Assembly: GCA_964480565.1 (NCBI GenBank)
Contig: CAYZSU010000028.1
Location: 1-27,496 of the forward strand
DNA: 27,496 bases
Source: CAYZSU01 sp964480565
GTDB lineage: Bacteria > UBA10199 > 2-02-FULL-44-16 > JAAZCA01
Direction: 5' to 3'
Shown here: positions 15,906 to 23,510 of the stretch, piece by piece
How the letters are laid out: the number at the start of each line of letters is the position of its first letter
How positions within the stretch are numbered: the first letter of the stretch is position 1
The notes under the pieces: model-generated
Databases searched by the model: none
Told to the model about the DNA's origin: nothing
The model's input: only the letters and a program-made list of their open reading frames with translations
Translations under genes and position numbers: made by a program

Positions 15906-17543
15906 TTAATCTCTAAAATCATCTGGATTTATATCAAATTTTTGCATTTTATTATACAAAGTGCCCCGACTGACATCTAAGTCTTTAGATGCTTTATTTA
16001 CATTGCCTTTGTACTTTGCCAGAAATGATTTAATTCGATCTGACATGGATCGATTTTTTTCTATTTTTGGCGTACAACTAGGATATACAGGAATAGATTC
16101 TGGTAATTCTAAATCATCAACATTTATAAAATACGATTGCTTGAATGATGCATTCATAATTGCATTAGAAATACATGATGCTAATTCACGCGTATTTCCA
16201 GGCCAATTATATTGCATTAATCGATCCATTGCAGATTTATGTATGGATATTGTATACGGTGCATCTTTTAAAAAATGATTGATTAATACTGGTATATCAT
16301 CTCTACGCTCACGTATCGCTGGTATATGTATAGTCTTATTACATCGGTAAAAAAGATCTTTTCGAAATTTCTTTTCTGAAATTAAATGCTGCACATCTTG
16401 ATTTGTTGCAAATATAATACGTACATCAACAAAGGTATTCGATTTAGATCCGATTTTTCGTACAATGCTTTCTTCCAACACATGCAACATTTTTGCTTGC
16501 ATGTCTAAAGGCAACTCCGTAAACTCATCTAAGAATAATGTACCTTGGTGTGCTTGTTCAAAAAATCCGATATGATCTGTAGTTGCTCCTGTAAACGATC
16601 CCTTCACATGACCAAATAATTGGCTTTCCGCAAGTTGATGTGAAATCGCGGCACAATTTACTAAAATAAAGGGATGCTTATTTCGTTTTTTATTGTAAAA
16701 ATGTAAATACCTCGCACACAATCCCTTCCCAGTACCCGTTTCGCCGCACAAAAAAACTGATTGATCTGTCTGTTTAATTTGATCCAATTGAGCAATTAAT
16801 TTCCTAAATTCTTCTGACTGCCCAACGAATTTCTTACATGGTAAGTTATTGTCTATAGCTGGAATATCAATAGTATCCGCATTGTATGCATTGTCATTAT
16901 CTGAAATTTTATAAGGAATTGTATATTCTCCTAAATAAATCGTTCCTTCTTCCGGCAACGGCATACTACTTACAGATTTACGATTTATTTTAATACCCGC
17001 TTTGCTATTCATATCACGAATAAAATATCGTCCACCTGCGCAAAATATTTCTGCATGCTCTCTTGATACTCCCATGCTTTTTTTAGTATCGCCAGGAATA
17101 ATATAATCACACATGCTACTACGACCAACTGAAATAGACAGTTGTTTAAACGATGTGGAAATATCTCCTAAAAAAGTAATGGTCGGCAAAATGCACTTAT
17201 CCATAATTTTTCCATGTTTGTCTGTTAATGTAGCGGTATGGTTTGATTGATAGTCATCTTCTAATTTAAATTGATAATCATCAATTTTAACACAATCTTC
17301 TGTATGTATAAAATGTGGCTCTGAAATAGAAATATCATTTACAAAAACACTTCCTTGTCGTTCAGGAATTAACATTACTTGTGATTCAGTAGTTGTTAAA
17401 GTGGCACATATATCGTATTTGCAATGAGAAATACGAATATCTGTATCTCGTCCATTACCGATCGTCATTTTTAACCCATCAATGAGTTTTATTAATAACA
17501 ACTTTCCATTTTTCAACACATGAATATGCTTTGTCTTATTCAT
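15906..17543 (-). CDS. double-FHA sigma-54 transcriptional activator
   Basis: A 545-residue enhancer-binding protein. The N-terminal ~95 residues look like a degenerate FHA domain; a second, canonical one (VGRSSMCDYI, MGVSREHAEI, RDMNSKAGIKIN) covers about 128-210. The AAA+ domain (about 238-465) has Walker A GETGTGKG at ~267, GSFTGA (the sigma-54 contact loop) at ~314 and Walker B GTLFLDEF. A Fis-type helix-turn-helix (NKASKDLDVSRGTLYNKMQK) ends the chain. There is no receiver domain, so the signal should be a phosphothreonine or binding partner read by the FHA domains. The kinase in the same operon is the obvious candidate. Sigma-54 promoters at 12780, 20804 and 21146 are its likely targets; the second would give positive feedback. 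Confidence 0.92.
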   Translation of the reverse strand: MNKTKHIHVLKNGKLLLIKLIDGLKMTIGNGRDTDIRISHCKYDICATLTTTESQVMLIPERQGSVFVNDISISEPHFIHTEDCVKIDDYQFKLEDDYQSNHTATLTDKHGKIMDKCILPTITFLGDISTSFKQLSISVGRSSMCDYIIPGDTKKSMGVSREHAEIFCAGGRYFIRDMNSKAGIKINRKSVSSMPLPEEGTIYLGEYTIPYKISDNDNAYNADTIDIPAIDNNLPCKKFVGQSEEFRKLIAQLDQIKQTDQSVFLCGETGTGKGLCARYLHFYNKKRNKHPFILVNCAAISHQLAESQLFGHVKGSFTGATTDHIGFFEQAHQGTLFLDEFTELPLDMQAKMLHVLEESIVRKIGSKSNTFVDVRIIFATNQDVQHLISEKKFRKDLFYRCNKTIHIPAIRERRDDIPVLINHFLKDAPYTISIHKSAMDRLMQYNWPGNTRELASCISNAIMNASFKQSYFINVDDLELPESIPVYPSCTPKIEKNRSMSDRIKSFLAKYKGNVNKASKDLDVSRGTLYNKMQKFDINPDDFRD

Positions 17544-17627
17544 AAATTATCCCACTCCCCAGATCACCATGCTGAATTAATTTAACAAGATCTTGAATGT
17601 TTTTTTGTATAGTTAATTTTATTATCA

Positions 17628-19025
17628 TCACTCGTGATTTTCAAATAGCAACGATATTGCTTCTGATCGTTGAGCAGATTTTAGTTGATTTAAAAACAAC
17701 TCTTTAAACTTCTCTTCTACTTCTCCCTCTAATGCTTTTTGGCGTATAAACACACTTATTTTACCTCCCTCTTGAACAACTTCATTTTTTTCAGCATTCG
17801 CATAAATTTTATTTTTTTCATTTTCATGTATATTTTGTTTAAATAAATCATAATCAACCTTATATGACTCTTTTTTTGCTTGTTTGATGCGATAAAATTC
17901 TTTTTCTTTTGCTTGCTTTGTTTCTATTATCCGTTGCTCCTGTAGCGATATATAACCGTCGGGCGGTGTAATATAACCTTTTTTTAGACACGATATTAAA
18001 AAACCTGCTTTTGAATGGATTTTTTCATTCTTTTTCTCTTTTTCACAAATCACTGCTTTGACTTGATTTAAGAACTCTTCAATTTCTTCAGTTGTCTCGC
18101 ATATTCCATCTTTGCCGATATGTTGCACGAGCCCCTGTTTTGCAATTCCCCAATAACTTAAATCTACGTCGTCTAATAATTTCAAGTTATTTTCTGTAGT
18201 AGTAGTTTTATATATACTACTACTACAAGGGACATTTGTACCAGGTTTTTGTACCAACAGTTTGTCATTTTTGTACCAAGTTTTTGTACCAACAGTTTCA
18301 CTTTTATTTTCTACCATTGCATTGATGCACTGAAAAATAGAATCTGTTAGCAAAAACCTGTGAATAGAGTGAGAACCTGCAAAGACAGCTTCTTTTTTTA
18401 TCAGTTCAATTTTAACTAAACGCTTAATGGATGTACGAAGCGTATTTACACTTGTAGACAATGTTTCCGCCATATCACGTAGTGAAATATAGTCTGATGC
18501 GAGTGTCTGATTTTTTAAGCAATTTTGAAAAATAAGTAACATAACTTCGAGTCTGAGTCCTTTTAATTTTTTTACAAAATGGTCTGGAAATTTACGGTTA
18601 TTCGATGATAAAAAAGGGCCGTTTATGGAGTGATTGGAAGAGAAATTATCCGTTTCTGTACCAGGTTTCTGTACCAGGTTTTTGTACCAAGTTTTTGTAC
18701 CTACAGTTTCCATTTCTGTACCAGGTTTTTGTACCAAGTTTTCATTTTTGTACCAAGTTTTTGTACCTACAGTTTCCATTTCTGTACCAGGTTTTTGTAC
18801 CAAGTTTTCTGGAGATTTATCGTCACTATTATTGTATTTTATATTTTTATCTTGAAAGTTTTCTGGAGTATCCACATTGGTTTTAACAGTTTGATTGTTG
18901 CCTAATGTCATACCTCGCAGCGGACCTTTTCCAAGGTCGCTAAATTTTCTTCCAGATCTTTTTTTACCCGCGGCTGCTAAAAAATCCTTGCTTTCGGGCG
19001 GTAAACTATCAAATACATCTGCCAT
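17628..19025 (-). CDS. winged-helix Rep/ParB-like protein carrying iterons in its coding sequence
   Basis: A 465-residue protein, 18 bp downstream of parA, with GAGG seven bases before the ATG. Residues ~150-235 form a winged helix (LEVMLLIFQNCLKNQ, YISLRDMAETLSTSVNTLRT, LVKIELIKKEA), as in plasmid initiators and some partition proteins. The C-terminal third is highly charged and helical. Residues ~75-123 and ~245-263 are repeats of NLVQKPGTEMETVGTKTWYK, encoded by the same TGTACC DNA motif that makes up the array at 20364-20741. These segments look like disordered spacers that host binding sites. It could be the replication initiator or the ParA partner; I cannot choose between them from sequence. 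Confidence 0.65.
   Translation of the reverse strand: MADVFDSLPPESKDFLAAAGKKRSGRKFSDLGKGPLRGMTLGNNQTVKTNVDTPENFQDKNIKYNNSDDKSPENLVQKPGTEMETVGTKTWYKNENLVQKPGTEMETVGTKTWYKNLVQKPGTETDNFSSNHSINGPFLSSNNRKFPDHFVKKLKGLRLEVMLLIFQNCLKNQTLASDYISLRDMAETLSTSVNTLRTSIKRLVKIELIKKEAVFAGSHSIHRFLLTDSIFQCINAMVENKSETVGTKTWYKNDKLLVQKPGTNVPCSSSIYKTTTTENNLKLLDDVDLSYWGIAKQGLVQHIGKDGICETTEEIEEFLNQVKAVICEKEKKNEKIHSKAGFLISCLKKGYITPPDGYISLQEQRIIETKQAKEKEFYRIKQAKKESYKVDYDLFKQNIHENEKNKIYANAEKNEVVQEGGKISVFIRQKALEGEVEEKFKELFLNQLKSAQRSEAISLLFENHE
18237..18290. repeat. intragenic iteron cluster B (4 TGTACC boxes)
   Basis: TGTACC starts at 18237, 18250, 18272 and 18285, spaced 13, 22 and 13 bp, with the CAGGTTTT and CAACAGTT flanks of the main array. 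It lies within the Rep/ParB-like gene, after the winged-helix part. Confidence 0.85.
18657..18801. repeat. intragenic iteron cluster A (10 TGTACC boxes)
   Basis: TGTACC starts at 18657, 18670, 18683, 18696, 18717, 18730, 18749, 18762, 18783 and 18796. Spacings are 13, 13, 13, 21, 13, 19, 13, 21 and 13, close to the 13/21 rule of the array at 20364. The boxes lie within the 5' part of the Rep/ParB-like gene. Confidence 0.9.
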
Positions 19026-19043
19026 ATTTTACCTCAACTGTAA

Positions 19044-20234
19044 TTAAGCCTCTACATCAAATAAAGGCATTGTTTCTTTTAGGTCTAAAATTTCATGTGC
19101 AAGGCTCCAGAAGTCATTTGCCATACGTTTTGCTATGACATTTCTGGACATTTCTGCTTCCTTGAACAGAGGTTGTTTAGACGCTGAGCAACGATCAATA
19201 CAGCTATATAATCTTAGTGTCACATTGGACATAATTTCTGGATATCTGCTCCTGAGTATTCCAAGTGCCTTTTCTTTTAATGTTTGATTTTGGAACTTAT
19301 TTGGTACGGCAATAATTTTATCTGGAACAATTCCTTCAAATAGTTCTGCATAGGTGCCTAGGCGTTGGCTTACTCTGCTGATAGAATGTATGCATTTCGG
19401 TTCAATCTCGACAGGTATGACTAATATGTCAGAGGCAGCTAATACATTCATATTTAATACGCCAGGGTTTGGTGCACAATCAATGATAACAATGTCAAAT
19501 TCACTATCAAGACTATCAATAAACTTTTTAACCTGCATGATGCGTGTTAAATTATTGCCAGTTTCTGGATCAAAATATCTTTCGTCTTCTTCTAATACAA
19601 AAAGATCTGTATCTAAATCGCTAACATCCGTATCTGACGGTAATAAAGAAAGTGTTGGAGATAAAGGTATTATTGCCTCTTTATAATTCACTTGTACTAA
19701 CTCATACTCATTGGGAGCTACTCTTTTATTCCAGCCGATGACATCTCTGAGTGTAGGTTGTAGATCTATATTTTTATCTATATCCTCTTCTTTGATTTTT
19801 TGATCAAGATCCATTAGCAGAGTTAGATCGGCTTGCCCATCCGTATCAATAAGCAATGTTTTAAGGCCACATAATGATGCATAGATGCTTCCAATATGTT
19901 GTGAAATCATTGATTTTCCGACTCCTCCTTTATTATTCCAAACTGCAATTACAATAGGTTTTTTTGGAAGTTGAGGTCGAGTTCCTAGATGATTTTGTAA
20001 TTTAATTAAGTCTTCAGTTGTATATAGTTTTTTCCTTTTAATTTTGCTTTTACCATTATTTAATTCTCTGAATTGTATGATGGGGTTATTCCCTGAATTG
20101 TATTTATTTAGTGAATGCGAGAATATCCCTGTTGCACTACAAAATGTTTTTTTCCCTAGTAATACGTCATAGTTGCTTATAGGGTTGTAGTTATCCCAAT
20201 CGCTGGGCATTGCTTTTTTCATAAATGAATCCAA
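19044..20234 (-). CDS. parA: ParA-type partition ATPase
   Basis: A 396-residue ParA/Soj-family ATPase for plasmid segregation. It has an N-terminal extension of ~90 residues, as in P1-type ParA, with a possible DNA-binding region (LYTTEDLIKLQNHLGTRP). Deviant Walker A WNNKGGVGKSM lies at about residue 101, Walker A' DTDGQADL follows, and Walker B IVIIDCAPNPG is at about 251. The start is uncertain: TTG at 20234 follows AGGA by only 4 bases, and ATG at 20222 lies 16 bases from it. It is first in the leftward operon, after a long leader that contains the iteron array. No clear ParB follows; the Rep/ParB-like gene takes that place. Confidence 0.92.
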   Translation of the reverse strand: MDSFMKKAMPSDWDNYNPISNYDVLLGKKTFCSATGIFSHSLNKYNSGNNPIIQFRELNNGKSKIKRKKLYTTEDLIKLQNHLGTRPQLPKKPIVIAVWNNKGGVGKSMISQHIGSIYASLCGLKTLLIDTDGQADLTLLMDLDQKIKEEDIDKNIDLQPTLRDVIGWNKRVAPNEYELVQVNYKEAIIPLSPTLSLLPSDTDVSDLDTDLFVLEEDERYFDPETGNNLTRIMQVKKFIDSLDSEFDIVIIDCAPNPGVLNMNVLAASDILVIPVEIEPKCIHSISRVSQRLGTYAELFEGIVPDKIIAVPNKFQNQTLKEKALGILRSRYPEIMSNVTLRLYSCIDRCSASKQPLFKEAEMSRNVIAKRMANDFWSLAHEILDLKETMPLFDVEA

Positions 20235-20363
20235 TTCTTCCTAATAGATATAGTTGATAACTAATTAAACCACACTAATATATTATTTAGTTTTATTTAA
20301 AAAAACAAGTATAAAACTAAATTTCAAGATGATGTAAGTTTTGGAAGAATACCTGGATATTAT

Positions 20364-20741
20364 CAGGTTTTTGTACCAACAGTTACGAAAACTGTACCTA
20401 CATTCTGTACCAGGTTTTTGTACCAACAGTTACGAAAACTGTACCTACATTCTGTACCAGGTTTTTGTACCAACAGTTACGAAAACTGTACCTACATTCT
20501 GTACCAGGTTTTTGTACCAACAGTTACGAAAACTGTNNNNNNNNNNNNNNNNNNNNNNNNNNNNNNNNNNNNNNNNNNNNNNNNNNNNNNNNNNNNNNNN
20601 NNNNNNNNNNNNNNNNNNNNNNNNNNNNNNNNNNNNACATTCTGTACCAGGTTTTTGTACCAACAGTTACGAAAACTGTACCCACATTCTGTACCAGGTT
20701 TTTGTACCAACAGTTACGAAAACTGTACTAACAGTTTGTAC
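20364..20741. repeat. 47-bp iteron array upstream of parA (rep origin or centromere)
   Basis: Direct 47-bp repeats start at 20364, 20411, 20458 and 20505 and, beyond the gap, at 20648 and 20695. They are nearly identical. Each carries three TGTACC boxes spaced 13, 21 and 13 bp, plus CAACAGTTACGAAAACTG, an inverted ACAGTT/AACTGT pair. A partial unit flanks the gap on both sides, so the real copy number is unknown. Such arrays bind a plasmid initiator or a partition protein. The rest of 20235-20363 shows nothing else I can name. Confidence 0.92.
20537..20636. other. assembly gap (100 N)
   Basis: A run of exactly 100 N inside the iteron array. It is a placeholder for a repeat that could not be assembled, so its true length is unknown. 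Confidence 0.98.
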
Positions 20742-20803
20742 TAGGAAATTATAGCTATGCAAATTCAATTGCCAAAGAGCATTTTTATATTGATTCGTAT
20801 TAA

Positions 20804-20827
20804 GCAAAAAAGATGCCAACTTTTCAT
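20804..20827 (-). promoter_or_regulatory. sigma-54 promoter of the parA/kinase/activator operon
   Basis: A 24-bp block identical to the T4SS promoter at 12780-12803. Minus strand TTGGCATCTTTTTTGCT has GG (20817-20816), 10 bases, GC (20805-20804). The start would be near 20792, giving a leader of about 560 nt (plus the gap) that crosses the iterons before parA. Confidence 0.75.
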
Positions 20828-20887
20828 ATCTGCTAAGTGCTTGAATTTGCGTAAATGAAATGATGAAAATCGAATGATTTTTTGTAT

Positions 20888-20950
20888 GTGTTCAAAAGTG
20901 TTCAAAAAAAGTGTTCAAAAGTGTGTAAAACTGCTCAAAAGTGTTAAATT
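20888..20950. promoter_or_regulatory. six-unit activator-binding array (UAS), second copy
   Basis: Units at 20888, 20898, 20911, 20921, 20931 and 20941 (GTGTTCAAAA three times, GTGTGTAAAA, CTGCTCAAAA, GTGTTAAATT). Spacing 10-13-10-10-10-10 and an 84-bp distance from the promoter edge both equal those of the array at 12864. It is placed to serve both the leftward and the rightward sigma-54 promoters. Confidence 0.75.
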
Positions 20951-20985
20951 TTTAAAAATTGTTTATTTTTTTGAATTAATCCTTT

Positions 20986-21001
20986 TAAAATCAATAGGTT
21001 A
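20986..21001 (+). promoter_or_regulatory. IHF consensus site
   Basis: AATCAATAGGTTA (20989-21001) fits WATCAANNNNTTR fully. The 16 bp from 20986 are identical to the inverted copy at 12810-12825. It lies on the right of the array, towards the surface-protein operon. Confidence 0.55.
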
Positions 21002-21105
21002 AATGTTTTTTATAAGTGTTCCATTTTCGGAACGTTTATAAAAATTAAGTATATTTATTTTAATTCTTATGTAAGCCTAAAGTAATAAATAAAAAAAACC
21101 ATAAA

Positions 21106-21118
21106 AATCAATGAGTTA
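21106..21118 (+). promoter_or_regulatory. second IHF consensus site
   Basis: AATCAATGAGTTA is another full match to WATCAANNNNTTR, in the direction of the rightward promoter and 27 bp before it. Between the two sites, GTGTTCC-N6-GGAAC (21016-21033) resembles an inverted pair of array half-sites. Confidence 0.5.
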
Positions 21119-21145
21119 ATGATAGTGAATGGAACCAGCGAAAAA

Positions 21146-21162
21146 TGGCATGTAAAATGCAA
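21146..21162 (+). promoter_or_regulatory. sigma-54-like promoter of the surface-protein operon
   Basis: TGGCATGTAAAATGCAA has GG (21147-21148), 10 bases, GC (21159-21160). The start would be near 21172, about 95 bp before the first gene. The -12 element (ATGCA) is weaker than in the two leftward promoters. Confidence 0.6.
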
Positions 21163-21267
21163 TATGGGTTAGCGAAATAAAAAATAAGAAAATAAAAAAA
21201 TAACTTGAATTCTAAAGAGTTTTCTGTGCCTTATAACGCGGGAGATAGGCGCAGGTAGGAGTTAAAT

Positions 21268-22563
21268 GTGTCTATTCAAAATAAATTAACAAGTATCATT
21301 GCTGTTATCGCATTTAGTTGTTCAATAGTGCCATGGCCAGTGCTAGCCGTAGGCGCACCTAAAAAGCACATACGTATTGCTGTACTTCCTTATACATCAT
21401 CTATATCAACGGATATTAATAAAAAAGTGCGTACAATTGAAAAACAATTAAAACGCCAAAAAAATATTTCAATTTTACCTTATCGCGCGTCAAAACAGAT
21501 TGCGCAATATTATTTGGATTATGTGGATGCCCATTCGAGAGGTACTGAATTATCCAAATTAATTCGAGATGCTAGAAAAGCCTATAGTGAATTTGATTAT
21601 AAATTATCAAATAAAATATTAGAGAATGCAGAAGCTCTAATTAATAACCGCATTGCTGATGGGAAAAGCAATGAACGTTTAATTGATATTTATATTTTAA
21701 AATCAAAACTCGCTTATGTGGATGGCCGGAAATCAGATGCTGTCTCACTTTATACCGATATTGCTCGGCTCAATCCAACATTAGAACATGATAAAAGATT
21801 GTATAGCCGCTGGGAGATAAAGGCATTACTTGCTGCTAAAAAGCATGCTGTTAAAGAAAAACACGGCATGCTTTCCATTCAGGCCAAGCCACATAGTAGC
21901 GAGGTATATGTCAATGGTGTGCATTATGGTCTGACACTTTACAATAAACCACTGACTATTGGCAGATTACTTCCAGGCAACCATTGTTTGGAAATCAAAA
22001 CAGTTAATCATGAACCATATATTCAATATATTGATGTAGAGCCAGGTAAAACGCATGAATTAACAATTTCATTATCGCGTTTATCACGCACAACAAAGCA
22101 ACAATTTACTGGAATTCCACCTGATCGATTTCAAACACCTGAGGAAATGGCTAGATTAATGATGCATCTAGGCTACTACTTAAAAGTAGATAAATTAGTG
22201 TTGATCTATCCTGGTGATGCATCCAAAAAACTCACCTATCAAATAGGCGATGTTGGGTTGGGTGCAGTCAATATACCATCTGAGATATCATTGGCAAAAA
22301 AGAACAAAGAGCCTCTTAAGCTTGTTACGCGTGAAATGCAAAAAGAGATTAGAAAAGACGTCTTATCACAATCGGGTGATCAGTTAATTAGCAAGAATGT
22401 GGGAAGTATGTTGTTACATGAACGCCGTAAAAAACCGATTTATAAAAAACCATTGTTTTGGATTCTTGTGGGGGCTGGGGCTGCTGCTGGTGGTGTTGCT
22501 GGAATTTTGCTCGGTGGTTCATCCGCAGCAGCATCCACCGGTGGCGTAATTATCGCATTTTAA
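21268..22563 (+). CDS. exported PEGA-domain protein
   Basis: A 431-residue exported protein. A signal peptide ends near VPWPVLAVGA. Next comes a domain starting IRIAVLPYTSS (a beta strand often seen in deltaproteobacterial TolB/FlgT-like periplasmic proteins), a helical TPR-like part (residues ~90-190), a PEGA domain at about 208-275 (GMLSIQAKPHSSEVYVNGVHY ... LTISL), and a C-terminal membrane helix (WILVGAGAAAGGVAGILLGG). The start is GTG at 21268, with AGGAG seven bases upstream; the ATG two bases earlier gives a short dead frame. It is first in the rightward operon. PEGA domains also occur on the kinase, suggesting a shared surface theme. Confidence 0.75.
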   Translation: MSIQNKLTSIIAVIAFSCSIVPWPVLAVGAPKKHIRIAVLPYTSSISTDINKKVRTIEKQLKRQKNISILPYRASKQIAQYYLDYVDAHSRGTELSKLIRDARKAYSEFDYKLSNKILENAEALINNRIADGKSNERLIDIYILKSKLAYVDGRKSDAVSLYTDIARLNPTLEHDKRLYSRWEIKALLAAKKHAVKEKHGMLSIQAKPHSSEVYVNGVHYGLTLYNKPLTIGRLLPGNHCLEIKTVNHEPYIQYIDVEPGKTHELTISLSRLSRTTKQQFTGIPPDRFQTPEEMARLMMHLGYYLKVDKLVLIYPGDASKKLTYQIGDVGLGAVNIPSEISLAKKNKEPLKLVTREMQKEIRKDVLSQSGDQLISKNVGSMLLHERRKKPIYKKPLFWILVGAGAAAGGVAGILLGGSSAAASTGGVIIAF

Positions 22564-22607
22564 ATCAATTCGAATATAGATTTATAGATTTTGAAAAAGG
22601 GAGAAAT

Positions 22608-23486
22608 ATGAAATACAAAATTGTAATTGGAATATGTCTATATGTCATGAGTAGTGTCTTGATGAGCTGTGGTGGCTCATCTGGTAGTAATAGTAACTTG
22701 GGTAGCTTAGCACTTGATGTGGAAGATGCATACTATCCAAGTAGCATTTCTCGTGATGATACATATAGTGAAAAACTATATCAGCTTGCTAAATCAGCCT
22801 CAAAATCAGAAGCAGATTTGTTATCTGTAGTAAAATTTAAAGTGACAGTGTCATCAGATAACTTAGATGCTCCTATATCTCAAGAAGCCGAGGCTGGATC
22901 GTCTCAAATTCAAATCTTGGAATTAGATCCCGGGGAAATTGATATACTCATTGAAGCGTATAATTTGGCTGATGAGGTTATCCGCCGCCGAGAAATAACA
23001 AGTGTGGCAATTAAAGCAGGTGTTGTGACACCAATTAAAACACGACTTCATACTGTTCCGGTTATACTAAATATCAAAGAAAATGCGGTCGTTTTGTCAA
23101 CAAACTTTAAAGTCATTGGGTTTGGCGAACCAGGATCTGTTTTATCTGTTAATACTCAAGCAAACTCAGAGAACTTATCATTAAGTCAAAGTGTTGATGA
23201 CAAAGTCATAACATTAACACCGTCGTTATCAACCGGCTTGTTTGAATTTTTGCCGGATAGTTTGCCAAAAGGCAAACAAACGATTGAATTAAGTGACACA
23301 ACAACTGGGGAAACCTTTACGCGTAATATTACTGTTGTGACTGTTGATGAACGTCCTGGTACTAAAATTAGTGCTCAAAAAAGTGGTGATCTGGATGTAC
23401 GAATAGGTGCAAGTATTGGGAGTCAAATGGGCACACATTTTCCGACGATTCAGTCAAATTTGTCAGATGATGAAGACAATCAATAA
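22608..23486 (+). CDS. putative lipoprotein with Ig-like region
   Basis: A 292-residue predicted lipoprotein: MKYKIVIGICLYVMSSVLMSC followed by GGSSGSNSN, a lipobox and a flexible Gly/Ser linker. I start at 22608 (GGGAG 6 bases upstream), 50 codons inside the longer open frame, which overlaps the PEGA gene. The mature part begins with a beta domain whose SQIQILELDPGEIDILIEAY resembles surface lipoproteins that scale 'amount of change' loops, and ends with an Ig-like stretch (STNFKVIGFGEPGSVLSVN). The family is not recognised. Gap to the PEGA gene is 44 bp. Confidence 0.75.
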   Translation: MKYKIVIGICLYVMSSVLMSCGGSSGSNSNLGSLALDVEDAYYPSSISRDDTYSEKLYQLAKSASKSEADLLSVVKFKVTVSSDNLDAPISQEAEAGSSQIQILELDPGEIDILIEAYNLADEVIRRREITSVAIKAGVVTPIKTRLHTVPVILNIKENAVVLSTNFKVIGFGEPGSVLSVNTQANSENLSLSQSVDDKVITLTPSLSTGLFEFLPDSLPKGKQTIELSDTTTGETFTRNITVVTVDERPGTKISAQKSGDLDVRIGASIGSQMGTHFPTIQSNLSDDEDNQ

Positions 23487-23510
23487 AGGATAAAAACAGG
23501 GGGAGGAAGA

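Noticed and set aside
18605..18905. Plus-strand frames rich in FCTRFLYQVF
   Set aside because: They are antisense translations of the intragenic iterons.
20364..20741. CRISPR array reading of the 47-bp repeats
   Set aside because: The whole unit is repeated with no variable spacers, and the same motif occurs inside a gene.
20341..20754. Open frames on both strands across the iteron array
   Set aside because: They arise from repeated 47-bp units without stops and from the N run; none has a ribosome site or a natural protein composition.
22458..22607. Longer N-terminus for the lipoprotein at 22608
   Set aside because: The extra 50 codons overlap the PEGA gene, lack a ribosome site and would bury the lipobox.
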